Shown here: positions 23,519 through 32,712 of the stretch, one piece after another
Layout of the letters: each line of letters starts with the position of its first letter
Position numbering within the stretch: position 1 is the stretch's first letter
DNA from: Kineosphaera sp032229625
Lineage (GTDB): Bacteria > Actinomycetota > Actinomycetes > Actinomycetales > Dermatophilaceae
Assembly (NCBI GenBank): GCA_032229625.1
Contig: JAVTVZ010000018.1
Span: forward strand, 1-64,000
Reading direction: 5' to 3'
DNA: 64,000 nucleotides
Made by a program: the position numbers and the translations under genes
The notes under the pieces: model-generated
What the model saw: only the letters and a program-made list of their open reading frames with translations
Databases searched by the model: none
What the model was told of the DNA's origin: nothing

Positions 23519-23521
23519 ACT
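23516..23521 (+). promoter_or_regulatory. Leaderless -10 (TAGACT) of the FUSC gene
   Basis: TAGACT ends 7 nt before the GTG at 23529, the spacing expected if transcription starts at the start codon. The TAG is also the stop codon of the MGMT-like gene. Confidence 0.5.
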
Positions 23522-23528
23522 CCCGCAG

Positions 23529-25397
23529 GTGTCCACCGTCCTGAGCCGCGAGGTCGTCCGCTTCGTCGAGGTCAAGCCCGCCCGCGGCACGCGCATCAAG
23601 GCGCTGCACGCGCTGTGCGTCGGCGTCGTCACGATCGGCGTGCTCAGCCTGCTCTACGGCGTGCCGATGGCGCTGCTCGGCATGACGGGCATCTTCGTGG
23701 CGATCAGCGCCTTCGACCGCTCCCAGCGCAGCCGCATCCGCGTGCTCACGGCCATCGCGATCGCCTACACGGTCGTCGTGGCGCTGGGCGCGCTGACGAG
23801 CCTGCTGCCGCTGTGGCTCGGCGTCGTGGCCGTCGCCGCGCTGGCCACCGTCACGGCCTTCGGCTATCACTCGCTGCTGTCCGACCCGCCCGGCCCGATG
23901 CTGCTCATCATGGGGCTGTGCGCGGCGTCGTACATCCCCACGCTCGGCGTGCCGATCGACCGACTCGTGCTCGTCACCGCGCTGTCGATGGTGCTGGGCT
24001 GCACGACGTCGGTGCTGCTGCAGTCGGGCCGACAGCGGGCGGCCGTCGAGCGGCAGGTCCAGTCCCTGCGCACGGCCGTCGACACCCTCGAGGACGCCCT
24101 GAAGCCGTCAGGGGACGGCGATCCGCACCAGGACCGGACAGCTGAGGACCCTGACGGCGGCGACGGCGACGGCGACGGCGACGGCGGCCGCGACGATCGC
24201 GACGACGACGCCGACGACACGGGCCGGCCGGCGCGCGAGAGCGTCGACGAGGCGAGACTGGGGCGGCTGCGGGACGCGGCGTTCGGGGCGCTCTTCCAGG
24301 CCCAGGCCTCCCTGGTCGCCTCCACGCCGCGCCGCGGACTCGACCCGCGGGCCCAGGCGCTGGAGGACGAGATCCACGCGTTGCACCTGCGACTCTTCCG
24401 CGCGGTCGCGGCGCGGGAGCTGCCGTGGGCGCACATCGACGCCGCCGTCACCGACCACTACCTCGGGGCGCCGTCCACCCGCTACCTGCTCGCGTGGGCG
24501 CTGTCGCCGGCCTCCCCCGCGTGGCTCGCCGCGCGGCGCACGGGGCTCGCGGTCCTGCTCGGCGGCGCCGTCGCGACGCTCTTCCACTTCGACCACCCGT
24601 ATTGGGCCCAGATGACCGCCGCGCTCGTGCTGAGCACCGCGGCCGACCGGTTCAGCAGCATCGTGCGCGCCGAGCACCGCGTCGCCGGCACCGTCGTCGG
24701 TGTCGGCCTCTTCTACGTCATCCACCTGCTGGACCTGCCTCCGGTCGCCATCGCCGCGATCGTCGTCGGCTGCGGGTCGCTGACCCAGCTGCTCGCGCCG
24801 CGGCACTACGCGCTGGCCACGATGGTGATGACCCCGATGCCGCTGCTCATGGCGTCGATGCACTCGACGTCGGCGCACGTCGGGGGGCTCATGTGGTCGC
24901 GCGTGCTCGAGACGTTCATCGGGTGTGCGGCGGCCTTCCTCATGCTTTTCGCCCAGGGTCGCGGCGGCACGACCGTGCTCGTGCGGCGGCAGTTCCGCCG
25001 GGCGCTCGTCGCGCTGGCGCAGGTCGTGCGCCTCGGCGCGCAGGCCGCGCAGGGCGGCCCGGCCCTCGACGAGCCGGTGGCATTCACCGCGCGGCGCAAC
25101 CTGCATTTCGAGCAGCTCGCGGCGGCCAAGGCGCTGGCGATGGTGCGCTATGACCACGAGGAGGTCCTCGCCCCGTGGTCGGACTTCGAGGTCGTCCTCG
25201 GGGAGTTCACCTACACCGTGCTGGTGGCCGCGCGCACGGCCGACCCCGCGCACGCCCTGCGCTGGGGCGCGATGTCGACCGCGCTCGACGACTTCGCCGC
25301 GAGCCTGCCGGCCGTCAGCGGCACCCCGATCGACGCGCGGGCCGCGGCCGCGCGGTTGCGCGAGATCCTGCGCCTCGGGCGGCCCGACCCGACCTGA
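23529..25397 (+). CDS. FUSC family membrane protein
   Basis: A 622-residue integral membrane protein with two blocks of hydrophobic segments (about 27-160 and 340-475) separated by a charged cytoplasmic region that includes a D-G-D-G run. This arrangement, and segments such as H-P-Y-W-A-Q-M-T-A-A-L-V-L in the second block, fit the fusaric-acid-resistance/aromatic-acid-exporter (FUSC) superfamily. Substrate unknown. GTG at 23529. About 340 nt separate it from the next gene. Confidence 0.8.
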   Translation: MSTVLSREVVRFVEVKPARGTRIKALHALCVGVVTIGVLSLLYGVPMALLGMTGIFVAISAFDRSQRSRIRVLTAIAIAYTVVVALGALTSLLPLWLGVVAVAALATVTAFGYHSLLSDPPGPMLLIMGLCAASYIPTLGVPIDRLVLVTALSMVLGCTTSVLLQSGRQRAAVERQVQSLRTAVDTLEDALKPSGDGDPHQDRTAEDPDGGDGDGDGDGGRDDRDDDADDTGRPARESVDEARLGRLRDAAFGALFQAQASLVASTPRRGLDPRAQALEDEIHALHLRLFRAVAARELPWAHIDAAVTDHYLGAPSTRYLLAWALSPASPAWLAARRTGLAVLLGGAVATLFHFDHPYWAQMTAALVLSTAADRFSSIVRAEHRVAGTVVGVGLFYVIHLLDLPPVAIAAIVVGCGSLTQLLAPRHYALATMVMTPMPLLMASMHSTSAHVGGLMWSRVLETFIGCAAAFLMLFAQGRGGTTVLVRRQFRRALVALAQVVRLGAQAAQGGPALDEPVAFTARRNLHFEQLAAAKALAMVRYDHEEVLAPWSDFEVVLGEFTYTVLVAARTADPAHALRWGAMSTALDDFAASLPAVSGTPIDARAAAARLREILRLGRPDPT

Positions 25398-25687
25398 TCC
25401 CTGCCGACCGGCCCGTCGTCCCGCGCCCACGACCCTGCGGCCCTTCCCCGCCCTGATTCCACGATTCGGACGAATTGGGATCCACATATCGGACTCCACG
25501 AGAGTCGTCACGTGCCGACGCACTCCCCGTGGGCCGACCGCGCGAGCTCGCGACCGCAGGCCGCCCTCAGGCCGCATCAGGACTGTGCCCAGGGCTTTTG
25601 CAGAGACGACGAGCGGCGGTCGCCGACGGGGCAGCCGCCGAACGCGCGCACCGTCGCGGACCCCGGCGTCACGCGTTAGTTGCATCT
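25398..25687. other. Intergenic stretch between the FUSC and ROK genes
   Basis: About 290 nt with no convincing coding frame. It contains a small palindrome ATTCG-GA-CGAAT (about 25463-25474) in an A/T-richer patch, but no start codon in a credible frame follows it. I see nothing else assignable. Confidence 0.5.
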
Positions 25688-25707
25688 GTGGACTTAAGTC
25701 TTTCCAC
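25688..25707 (+). promoter_or_regulatory. Operator-like palindrome at the ROK gene promoter
   Basis: GTGGACTTAAGTCTTTCCAC contains the perfect 10-bp palindrome GACTTAAGTC (25691-25700) inside GTGGA/TCCAC arms. It lies at the -35 position relative to the TACCGT hexamer at 25724. ROK repressors often bind such A/T-centred palindromes in their own promoters, so autoregulation is likely. Confidence 0.6.
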
Positions 25708-25723
25708 GACATCAAAGACCCGG

Positions 25724-25729
25724 TACCGT
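25724..25729 (+). promoter_or_regulatory. ROK gene -10 hexamer (TACCGT), leaderless arrangement
   Basis: TACCGT ends 6 nt before the ATG at 25736. A transcript would start at or next to the start codon. Confidence 0.5.
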
Positions 25730-25735
25730 TTTTGT

Positions 25736-27175
25736 ATGACGACACGACGAGCCGACAGGCCGCCGGTCGCCCGACCCCGCCGCGGGCCCCTCGCCGGCGC
25801 ACGCCAGGCGACACTGCGCGAGGCCAACCTGCGGTTGGTGCTGCACACCATCTACGCCGCCGAGCACCCGCCGTCGCGGGCCGACGTCGCCGGCGCGACC
25901 GACATGACCCGCTCGACCGTCTCGCGCCTCGTCGACGACCTCGTGCGCGGCGGCTTCGTCGCCGAGCTCGACCCCGCCGCGATGTCCGGGCCCGGCCGCC
26001 CCGCGACCCCGCTCGTCCCCGCGCACGCCTCGGTCGCCGCGCTCGGCCTGCAGGTCAACGCCGGCTTCCTCGCCGCCGTCGTCGTCGATCTCGCCGGGGC
26101 CACCCTGGCGCACCGCAAGGTGACCGGCGACTTCGTGGGCTCCCAGCCCGGGCCGGTGCTGGCCCGACTCGGTGACCTCGGGCGCGAGGTGCTCGCCGAG
26201 GTCGACCCCGCCCTGCGCTTCGTCGGCGCCGGCCTCGCGCTGCCCGGCATCGTCGTCGCCGACCGCGGCCGGCTGCTGCGCGCCCCCAACCTCGGCTGGC
26301 ACGAGGTGCAGGCCGTGCCGCTGCTCGGCCCCCTGCTCGCCCCCGGTCTCGAGGGCGGGCCCGGCCTGCGCCCCGCCGCGCAGGGCGAGGGCTCCGCCGC
26401 CTCGCAGGCCCAGCTGTCCGTCCGCGTCTGCAACGAGGCCGATCTCGCAGCCTGGGCCGTCGCGCACCGGGCCCCGGCCCGACCCAGCGAGCACACCGAC
26501 TTCATCTATCTGACCGGCGAGCTCGGCATCGGTGGCGCCATCGTCGTCGGGGGCCACGTGCTGACCGGCAGGCACGGCTGGGCCGGCGAGCTGGGACACA
26601 TGTGCGTCGATCCGCACGGCCCGTCGTGCCGCTGCGGCTCCACCGGCTGCCTGGAGCAGTACGTCGGAGGTGGCGCCCTGCGCCGCGCCGCCGGACTGCC
26701 CGCGAGCCACGAGCCCGGCACGCCGAGCGACGCGCGGCCGGGTGATGCCCAGCCGAGTGACGCGCGCGAGCAGGGCATCGACGACGGCATCGACGACGGC
26801 ATCGACAACGGCGCCGCGCACGGCGAGGGCCGGTCGGCGATGGACGCGGCGACCGCGCTGGTCACCCGCGCCCGCGAGGGCGAGCCGGACGCCCGGGCCG
26901 CATTGGAGGGGGCGGCCTGGGCGTTGAGCATCGTGATCGCGGGCATCGTCAACGCGCTCGACATCTCCACGGTCGTGCTCGGCGGCCACCTGGCCGTGCT
27001 CGGTGAGGAGATCCACGACGACCTGGCGGCACGCCTGCGACAGCGCGTGCTCTCCGGGCAGTGGGTCCCCCCGCGGATCGTCCTGGCCGCGGACGAGGAG
27101 GAGGCCGGCGCGCTCGGCGGCGCGATGCGCGCCCTCGACCACATGCTCGCCGACCCGGCGCGCTGGCTCGAGTGA
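25736..27175 (+). CDS. ROK family transcriptional regulator / sugar kinase-like
   Basis: A 479-residue ROK protein. It has an N-terminal winged helix (about 25-80, R-A-D-V-A-G-A-T-D-M-T-R-S-T-V-S-R-L) and a ROK domain with the T-G-E-L-G-I-G-G-A nucleotide loop and the zinc motif C-R-C-G-S-T-G-C-L-E. Such NagC/XylR-type proteins repress sugar genes and respond to sugars or their phosphates. An insert rich in G-I-D-D repeats (about 345-365) is unusual. No sugar operon is adjacent, so the regulated pathway is not visible. ATG at 25736. Confidence 0.92.
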   Translation: MTTRRADRPPVARPRRGPLAGARQATLREANLRLVLHTIYAAEHPPSRADVAGATDMTRSTVSRLVDDLVRGGFVAELDPAAMSGPGRPATPLVPAHASVAALGLQVNAGFLAAVVVDLAGATLAHRKVTGDFVGSQPGPVLARLGDLGREVLAEVDPALRFVGAGLALPGIVVADRGRLLRAPNLGWHEVQAVPLLGPLLAPGLEGGPGLRPAAQGEGSAASQAQLSVRVCNEADLAAWAVAHRAPARPSEHTDFIYLTGELGIGGAIVVGGHVLTGRHGWAGELGHMCVDPHGPSCRCGSTGCLEQYVGGGALRRAAGLPASHEPGTPSDARPGDAQPSDAREQGIDDGIDDGIDNGAAHGEGRSAMDAATALVTRAREGEPDARAALEGAAWALSIVIAGIVNALDISTVVLGGHLAVLGEEIHDDLAARLRQRVLSGQWVPPRIVLAADEEEAGALGGAMRALDHMLADPARWLE

Positions 27176-27275
27176 CCGGGCCGCTGACCGGGCCGCTGAC
27201 CGGGCCGCGCGCCCGCCCGAGCCCGACGGCCACGCGCACGACCGCGCGGGCGTCACGGCCGTCCGCGCCGGCGCT

Positions 27276-29681
27276 TCAGGCGTCGGCGACGTCGATGAGC
27301 GACCCGACGACCTGCGCGACCCGGCCCGGGCTCAGGCGACTGCCGTCCGGCTCGGTGAGATAGACCGTGTCGACGGCCTGACCGCAGTAGGTCGCGACGT
27401 GCGCGCTGCGGACACTGACCCGGGCCGCGGCCAGGCAGCGTCCGACGTCGTGCAGCAGCCCCGGCCGATCGGCCGCCCGCAGCTCCAGCACCGTCGCGTC
27501 GCCCGACCCGTCGGGCACGAGCAGCGCCCGCGTCACCGGCGATCCCGCGGCCCGCACGGGCCGCCGACTCAGCGGCGACAGGCCCCGCCGGTCCCCGTGG
27601 ACCAGCCTCAGCATGGCCCGCTCGAGCGTCTCGGCGTCGGCCCGCGCCCCCGACGGGGACTCGACGTGCCAGTGGTCGACGGCGAGCCCGTCGATCGTGG
27701 CCAGCCGCGCGCGGCGCACCGACAGCCCGTGCGCGGCGAGCAGTCCCGCGGTGTCGGCGAAGAGCCCCAACCGGTCGGGGGCGACGATCTCGACGAGCTG
27801 TCCCTCGCCGTGGTCCTCGACGCGCACCTGCACGCCCAGGCGCGCCGCCGCGGCCCGCACGTGCGGCGCGACGTCGGTGGCGACCTCGCCGACGGCCGGC
27901 CGCGCGCGGGTCTCGGCGGCCCTCGCCAAGTGCGCCCGGGCCGCCCGGACGAGGTCGTCGACGAGCCGGGCGCGCCACGTGCTCCACGCCGCCGGCCCCG
28001 CGGCGCGCGCGTCGGCCTCGGTCAGGGCCCGCAACAGATCGAGGGTGTCGAGGTCGCCGCCGATCGCCTCGACGAGCAGCTCGACGGTGCGCGGGTCCTG
28101 CGGGTCGCGCCGCGTCGCGAGCTCGACGAGGGTCAGGTGGTGCCGCACGAGGTGCGCGACGCTGCCCGCCTCCTCGGCGTCGTAGCCGAGCGCGAGGACG
28201 ACCTGCTCGGCCGGTTCGGCGCCGAGCAGCGCGTGGTCGTCGGCGCCGAAGGCCTTGCCGAGGTCGTGCAGGAGGCACGCGAGCAGCAGCAGGTCCGGGC
28301 GGCGCACGTCCGCCAGCAGCGTCCGGGCCTCGACGACGGCCTGGATGCTGTGCCGGTCGACGGTATGCCGGTGGACCGGGTTGTGCTGGGGCCGGCTGCG
28401 GATCGTCGCCCACTGCGGGATCCACGTCTCGACGACCCCGGCGAGCGTCAGGCTCTCCCAGACGGCGGCGAGCCCCTCCCCCGAGGCGAGCAGCTCGCCG
28501 AAGAGGTCGCGGGCGGTCGGCGACCACGGCTTGGGCAGGTGCGGCACCTGGGCGACGAGGTTGTCCAGGGTCGTCGGCGCGATCGGCAGCCGGGCGACCG
28601 CCGCGGTCCGGGCGGCGCGCAGCAGCAGCAGCGGGTCGCGCCCGGGATCGGTGCGGGGGCCGAGCACGATCTCGCCGTCGTGCTGGGACAGCCCGTGACC
28701 GAGCGGGGTGAGCATCGGCCGGCGCGGTCCGACGCGCAGCGCCCGCGCGCGCTGGGACTGCCCGGCGCGGCGGGCCGTGGCGTCGAGCGCGAAGGCGATC
28801 GTGCGGCCGGCGTCGGCGACGTCCTGGAGCATGCGGTCGGCGTCGTCGTAGCCGAGCAGCGCCGCGACCGCGTCGTGCTCCTGCTGCACGAGCCGCTCGC
28901 GGCCGCGCCCGGTGACCAGGTGCAGGGCGTCGCGGGCGTCGAGCAGGCGGGCGTAGGCGTCGTCGACGGCCCCGCGGGGTCGATCGGCGAGCCAGGCCGC
29001 GGCGAGCGCCCTGATGATCGTCATGTCCCGCAGCCCGCCGCGCGACTCCTTGAGGTCGGGCTGGACGAGGTGGGCGAGCTCGCCGTGCCGCGCGTGCCGC
29101 TCCCGCACGGCCTCGAGGAGCTCGGGCAGGCGCCGTCGGGCGTTGGCCCGCCAGTCGTGGGCGATGGCCGAGCGGACGCCGGCGACGAGGTCGGCGTCGC
29201 CGGCGACGAGCCGCAGGTCGAGCATCCCGACGGCGGCGACGAGGTCGTCGCGGGCGACGGCGCGGCACTGCGGCAGGGTGCGGACGCTGTGGTCCAGGCG
29301 CACCCCGGTGTCCCACAGCGGATACCAGTGCCGCTGGGCGATGTCGGCGAGGGTCCTGGCGTCGAGTCGGTCGTCGTGCAGGAGCACGAGGTCGAGGTCG
29401 GAGGCCGGCCCGCTGTCGCCGCGGGCGAGGCTGCCGACGGCCGCGAGGGCGACGCCGTGTCGGGGGGTCGCGGCCCCTGCCCAGGCGCCCTGCAGCCACG
29501 ACGTCGTCGTCGCGGCGATCGCGTCGCGTCGCCGGGCGCCCGCCCCCACCTGCGTGAAGGCGCGCAGGCTCGCCGCGTCGGTGCGCAGGCGACGCAGGTC
29601 GCCCGGGCCGCTCGCGCCGCCCGGCAGGGCGCCGGTGTCCGGCCCGCCCTGGGTCAGGATGGGGCCCGTCGTGCCTGTCAT
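27276..29681 (-). CDS. glnD: [Protein-PII] uridylyl/adenylyltransferase GlnD
   Basis: GlnD modifies PII (GlnB/GlnK) according to nitrogen status; in actinobacteria the modification is adenylylation. The 801 residues show the nucleotidyltransferase motif G-S-L-A-R-G-D-S-G-P-A-S-D-L-D-L-V-L-L (near 82), a GlnD linker region, an HD motif (L-L-H-D-L-G-K-A-F-G near 450) for de-modification, and two C-terminal ACT domains (D-R-L-G-L-F-A-D and D-R-P-G-L-L-H-D) that sense glutamine. ATG at 29681. Last gene of amtB-glnB-glnD. Confidence 0.95.
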   Translation of the reverse strand: MTGTTGPILTQGGPDTGALPGGASGPGDLRRLRTDAASLRAFTQVGAGARRRDAIAATTTSWLQGAWAGAATPRHGVALAAVGSLARGDSGPASDLDLVLLHDDRLDARTLADIAQRHWYPLWDTGVRLDHSVRTLPQCRAVARDDLVAAVGMLDLRLVAGDADLVAGVRSAIAHDWRANARRRLPELLEAVRERHARHGELAHLVQPDLKESRGGLRDMTIIRALAAAWLADRPRGAVDDAYARLLDARDALHLVTGRGRERLVQQEHDAVAALLGYDDADRMLQDVADAGRTIAFALDATARRAGQSQRARALRVGPRRPMLTPLGHGLSQHDGEIVLGPRTDPGRDPLLLLRAARTAAVARLPIAPTTLDNLVAQVPHLPKPWSPTARDLFGELLASGEGLAAVWESLTLAGVVETWIPQWATIRSRPQHNPVHRHTVDRHSIQAVVEARTLLADVRRPDLLLLACLLHDLGKAFGADDHALLGAEPAEQVVLALGYDAEEAGSVAHLVRHHLTLVELATRRDPQDPRTVELLVEAIGGDLDTLDLLRALTEADARAAGPAAWSTWRARLVDDLVRAARAHLARAAETRARPAVGEVATDVAPHVRAAAARLGVQVRVEDHGEGQLVEIVAPDRLGLFADTAGLLAAHGLSVRRARLATIDGLAVDHWHVESPSGARADAETLERAMLRLVHGDRRGLSPLSRRPVRAAGSPVTRALLVPDGSGDATVLELRAADRPGLLHDVGRCLAAARVSVRSAHVATYCGQAVDTVYLTEPDGSRLSPGRVAQVVGSLIDVADA

Positions 29682-29732
29682 ATGTCGTCCTTCCGGGGCT
29701 GGGGGTGACCGGCGCAGGGCCGGTGAACGGTG

Positions 29733-29780
29733 GCGCCCGGGGCGCCGCCTGCGCGCAGGCAGGGTCGGCGCCCCGGGCGC
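29733..29780. terminator. Nested hairpin between glnB and glnD
   Basis: The 14-bp arms gcgcccggggcgcc and their exact complement (29733-29746, 29767-29780) enclose a second palindrome gcctgcgcgcaggc (29747-29760). This strong structure in the 182-nt spacer probably attenuates read-through from amtB-glnB into glnD. Confidence 0.55.
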
Positions 29781-29863
29781 GCCGGGTGTGGGGTGAGTGG
29801 GCCAGTGGATGCCCAGGTGAGTCGGTGGCCGGTCCGGACTCCCGCGACAGGGCTGCGGGCCGG

Positions 29864-30202
29864 CTACAGAGCTTGGGTGCCGCGCTCTCCGGTGCGCACG
29901 CGCACGACGTCCTCGACGGGGATCGTCCAGACCTTGCCGTCGCCGATCTTGCCGGTGCGGGCGGACGTGACGATGACCTCGACGACGTCCGCGGCGTCGC
30001 CGTCGTCGACGAGCACCTCGAGGCGGGCCTTCGGCACGGTGTCGACGGTGTATTCGGCGCCGCGGTAGACCTCGCTGTGGCCGCGCTGGCGGCCGAATCC
30101 GGCGGCCTCGCTGACGGTCATGCCGGCGATGTCGAAGGCCTCGAGGGCCGTGCGCACGTCGTCGATCTTGAAGGGCTTGATGATGGCGGTGATGAGCTTC
30201 AT
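29864..30202 (-). CDS. glnB: Nitrogen regulatory protein P-II (GlnB/GlnK)
   Basis: A 112-residue PII trimer subunit that senses ATP/ADP and 2-oxoglutarate and controls AmtB. The N-terminus M-K-L-I-T-A-I-I-K-P-F-K is standard. The T-loop reads S-E-V-Y-R-G-A-E-Y, with the modifiable Tyr51, and the C-loop has T-G-K-I-G-D-G-K-V. ATG at 30202, 12 nt after amtB. In actinobacteria the amtB-linked PII is usually called GlnK. Confidence 0.96.
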   Translation of the reverse strand: MKLITAIIKPFKIDDVRTALEAFDIAGMTVSEAAGFGRQRGHSEVYRGAEYTVDTVPKARLEVLVDDGDAADVVEVIVTSARTGKIGDGKVWTIPVEDVVRVRTGERGTQAL

Positions 30203-30214
30203 AGGACGCTGCTC

Positions 30215-31573
30215 CTAGGTGGTCTGAGCGTTGGTCTGAGCGGCGCTCGTGTCGTGACGGTCGCCGGGGGTGGTCGTGACGCGGGCCGCGCTGCCGGCGA
30301 GTGAGCGGACGCCCCGCTGCCCGAGCAACTCGTACGCGCTCTCCGCGTGCTGGTGTCGGTCGATGCCTTCGAGCTCGTGGTCGTGGTCGATGCGGAAGCC
30401 CATGGTCCGGTGCAGGATCGCGCCGATGACGTAGGTGACGACGAACGAGACGAGGAGCACGCTGAAGGCCCCCACGGCCTGGCGCCACAGCTGGTCGACG
30501 CCGCCGCCGTAGAGGAGGCCGTCCACCCCGGCCGGGGAGGAGGAGGTCGCGAGCACGCCGATGAGCAGGGTGCCGACGAGACCGCCGACGAGGTGGACGC
30601 CGACGACGTCCAGGCTGTCGTCGTAGCCGAAGCGCGTCTTCAGGCTCACGGCCCAGGCGCAGCACGCGCCGGTGATCGCGCCGAGCACGATCGCGCCGAC
30701 CGGCGAGACGGAGTTGGCGGCCGGGGTGATGCCGACGAGGCCGGCGACGGTGCCCGAGGCGGCGCCCAGGGACGTGGCGTGGCCGTCGCGGATCCGCTCG
30801 ACGAGGAGCCAGCCGAGGATGGCGGCGGAGGTCGCGGCGAGGGTGTTGACGAACGCGACGCCCGCGAGCGTGCCCGCCGAGAGGGCGGAGCCGGCGTTGA
30901 AGCCGAACCAGCCGAACCACAGCATCGCCGCGCCGAGCATGACCAGGGTCAGGTTGTGCGGGCGCATCGGCTCCTTGCCGAAGCCGTGCCGGTTGCCGAT
31001 GACGAGCACGAGCGCGAGGGCCGCGGCGCCCGCGTTGATGTGGATGGCGGTGCCGCCCGCGAAGTCGAGGGCCTTGATGCCGTTGGCGATCCAGCCGCCC
31101 TTGACCGACCCGTCGGCGGAGTCGAAGGCGAAGACCCAGTGCGCGACGGGGAAGTAGACGACGACCGCCCACACGGCCGTGAAGACCAGCCACGTGGAGA
31201 ATTTCGCGCGGTCCGCGATGGCGCCGCTGATGAGGGCGACCGCGATGATGGCGAACATCGCCTGGAAGGCGACGAACGCCAGCGTCGGGATCGAGCCGCT
31301 GACGGCCGTGTCGGCCATGAGCCCTGTGAGGCCGGCGAATTCGAGCGGGTTGCCGATGACGCCGCCGATGCTGTTGCCGAACGTCTCGCTGTAGCCGAAG
31401 AGGACCCACAGGACGCCGACCGTCGCCATCGCGCCGAAGCTCATCATCATCATGTTGAGGACGGACTTGGCTCGCACCATGCCGCCGTAGAAGAAGGCCA
31501 CGCCGGGCGTCATGAGCATCACGAGAGCCGCGCTCATGAGCACCCAGGCGGTGTCGCCGCTGTTGATTTCCAT
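30215..31573 (-). CDS. amtB: Ammonium transporter
   Basis: A 452-residue Amt/MEP channel. About 11 hydrophobic segments are visible, with the twin histidines in A-I-H-I-N-A-G and V-H-L-V-G-G, and the signature G-G-W-I-A-N..F-A-G-G-T. A polar C-terminal tail (about 400-452) offers the PII contact region. The start is ATG at 31573 with no Shine-Dalgarno; the GlnR-like box at 31597-31634 lies directly upstream, so the mRNA may have little or no leader. Confidence 0.96.
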   Translation of the reverse strand: MEINSGDTAWVLMSAALVMLMTPGVAFFYGGMVRAKSVLNMMMMSFGAMATVGVLWVLFGYSETFGNSIGGVIGNPLEFAGLTGLMADTAVSGSIPTLAFVAFQAMFAIIAVALISGAIADRAKFSTWLVFTAVWAVVVYFPVAHWVFAFDSADGSVKGGWIANGIKALDFAGGTAIHINAGAAALALVLVIGNRHGFGKEPMRPHNLTLVMLGAAMLWFGWFGFNAGSALSAGTLAGVAFVNTLAATSAAILGWLLVERIRDGHATSLGAASGTVAGLVGITPAANSVSPVGAIVLGAITGACCAWAVSLKTRFGYDDSLDVVGVHLVGGLVGTLLIGVLATSSSPAGVDGLLYGGGVDQLWRQAVGAFSVLLVSFVVTYVIGAILHRTMGFRIDHDHELEGIDRHQHAESAYELLGQRGVRSLAGSAARVTTTPGDRHDTSAAQTNAQTT

Positions 31574-31596
31574 GGCATTCAGCGTCGGCGCGGGAG

Positions 31597-31634
31597 GTTA
31601 CGCAGCCCGTCCGTGACCGTTTCGCCCATGTCAA
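31597..31634 (-). promoter_or_regulatory. GlnR-like box upstream of amtB
   Basis: On the minus strand TTGAC-n6-GAAAC-n6-GGACG-n6-GTAAC, with a perfect first half and correct spacings. A further GAAAC-n6-TTTAC pair lies upstream. amtB is a classic GlnR target in actinobacteria. A GACGCT sequence 10 nt downstream could be the -10. Confidence 0.7.
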
Positions 31635-31707
31635 CGCGTGAGCAGACTGTGTAAACCTCGTGTTTCCGCCCGCTCGGATGGCCGTGCGCCGACCCGCGGT
31701 CGCGGGT

Positions 31708-31713
31708 GACAAT
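31708..31713 (+). promoter_or_regulatory. Putative -10 (GACAAT) of the DUF2236 gene
   Basis: GACAAT ends 6 nt before the ATG at 31720. This is a leaderless arrangement, but the hexamer is a weaker match than others in the window. Confidence 0.35.
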
Positions 31714-31719
31714 CGCGGT

Positions 31720-32643
31720 ATGCCGACCGGACCGGGCCCTGCCGTCATCGGGCGGGTGCTCGCACCCGCCCGCACGACCTTGGCGCGGGCGCTGCGCTCG
31801 CGGGTCGCCGGGGACGACGCCGACGCCGAGGCGGGCCGGATCTGGGGCGCGGTGGGGCCGCGCTGGTTCGGACCGGACGACGTGATCTGGCGGGTGCACG
31901 CCGACGCCTCGATGTTCGTCGGCGGGATCCGCGCGCTGCTCCTGCAGTCGCTGCACCCGCTGGCGATGGCCGGCGTCGCGGGGCACTCGGGCTACAAGTC
32001 CGACCCGTGGGGGCGGCTGCAGCGCACGAGCAACTTCCTGGCGACGACGACCTTCTCGACGACGGACAACGCGCTCGCAGCGATCGCGCGGGTGCGCGGC
32101 ATCCACGACCGGGTCCGCGGCAAGGCGCCCGACGGGCGGCCCTATCGCGCGTCCGACCCGCACCTGCTCGGGTGGGTGCACGCGGCGGAGGCCGACAGCT
32201 TCCTGTCGACGTTCCAGGCCTACGGGCCGGGGCGGCTCACCGCGGCCGAGTGCGACGACTATCTCGCGCAGGCCGCGATCACGGCCCGTGAGCTGGGGGT
32301 GCTCGACCCGCCGACGACCCGGGCGCAGCTGCACGACGTGCTCGCCGCCTACCGGCCCGAGCTGCGCGCGACGCCCGCCGCCGTCGAGGCCGCGCGCTTC
32401 TTGCTGTATCGACCGCCGCTGCCGCCGGCCGCCCGGCCCGGCTACGCGATGCTCGCGGCGGGCGCGGTCGCCGACCTCCCCGACTGGGCGCGGCACGCGC
32501 TGGGCCTGCGGCTCCTCGGCCCTCTGGACTGTGTCGCCGGGCCCGCCGTCGGTCGGCCGCTGGGCACGGTCTCGGCTGCCCTCGTCCGCTGGGCGCTCTC
32601 GGACCCCGCGATCGCCCGCGACCGCCGCGCCCGCCTGACCTGA
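31720..32643 (+). CDS. Oxygenase MpaB / DUF2236 family protein
   Basis: A 307-residue protein of the DUF2236 (MpaB/latex-clearing-like) family. Conserved pieces include V-I-W-R-V-H-A-D, L-L-L-Q-S-L-H-P-L-A-M-A-G-V, and H-L-L-G-W-V-H-A, whose histidines in related enzymes bind heme or metal. Substrate unknown. I chose ATG at 31720; an upstream in-frame start at 31660 would add 20 residues. It is divergent from amtB and convergent with the permease gene. Confidence 0.82.
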   Translation: MPTGPGPAVIGRVLAPARTTLARALRSRVAGDDADAEAGRIWGAVGPRWFGPDDVIWRVHADASMFVGGIRALLLQSLHPLAMAGVAGHSGYKSDPWGRLQRTSNFLATTTFSTTDNALAAIARVRGIHDRVRGKAPDGRPYRASDPHLLGWVHAAEADSFLSTFQAYGPGRLTAAECDDYLAQAAITARELGVLDPPTTRAQLHDVLAAYRPELRATPAAVEAARFLLYRPPLPPAARPGYAMLAAGAVADLPDWARHALGLRLLGPLDCVAGPAVGRPLGTVSAALVRWALSDPAIARDRRARLT

Positions 32644-32657
32644 TCGCGGCGTCACGA

Positions 32658-32697
32658 CGCCGGGCCCGGCCACCTCGATCGGTGGCCGGGCCCGGCG
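32658..32697. terminator. 17-bp bidirectional hairpin between the DUF2236 and NCS1 genes
   Basis: The arms cgccgggcccggccacc and their exact complement (32658-32674, 32681-32697) enclose the 6-nt loop tcgatc. It occupies the spacer between two convergent genes and can terminate both. Confidence 0.75.
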
Positions 32698-32712
32698 GGC
32701 GTGCGGGGTGCG

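Noticed and set aside
27172..27210. Three copies of gaccgggccgct after the ROK gene as a regulatory element
   Set aside because: A short simple repeat after the stop codon, without dyad symmetry or a nearby promoter; similar repeats are common in this genome.
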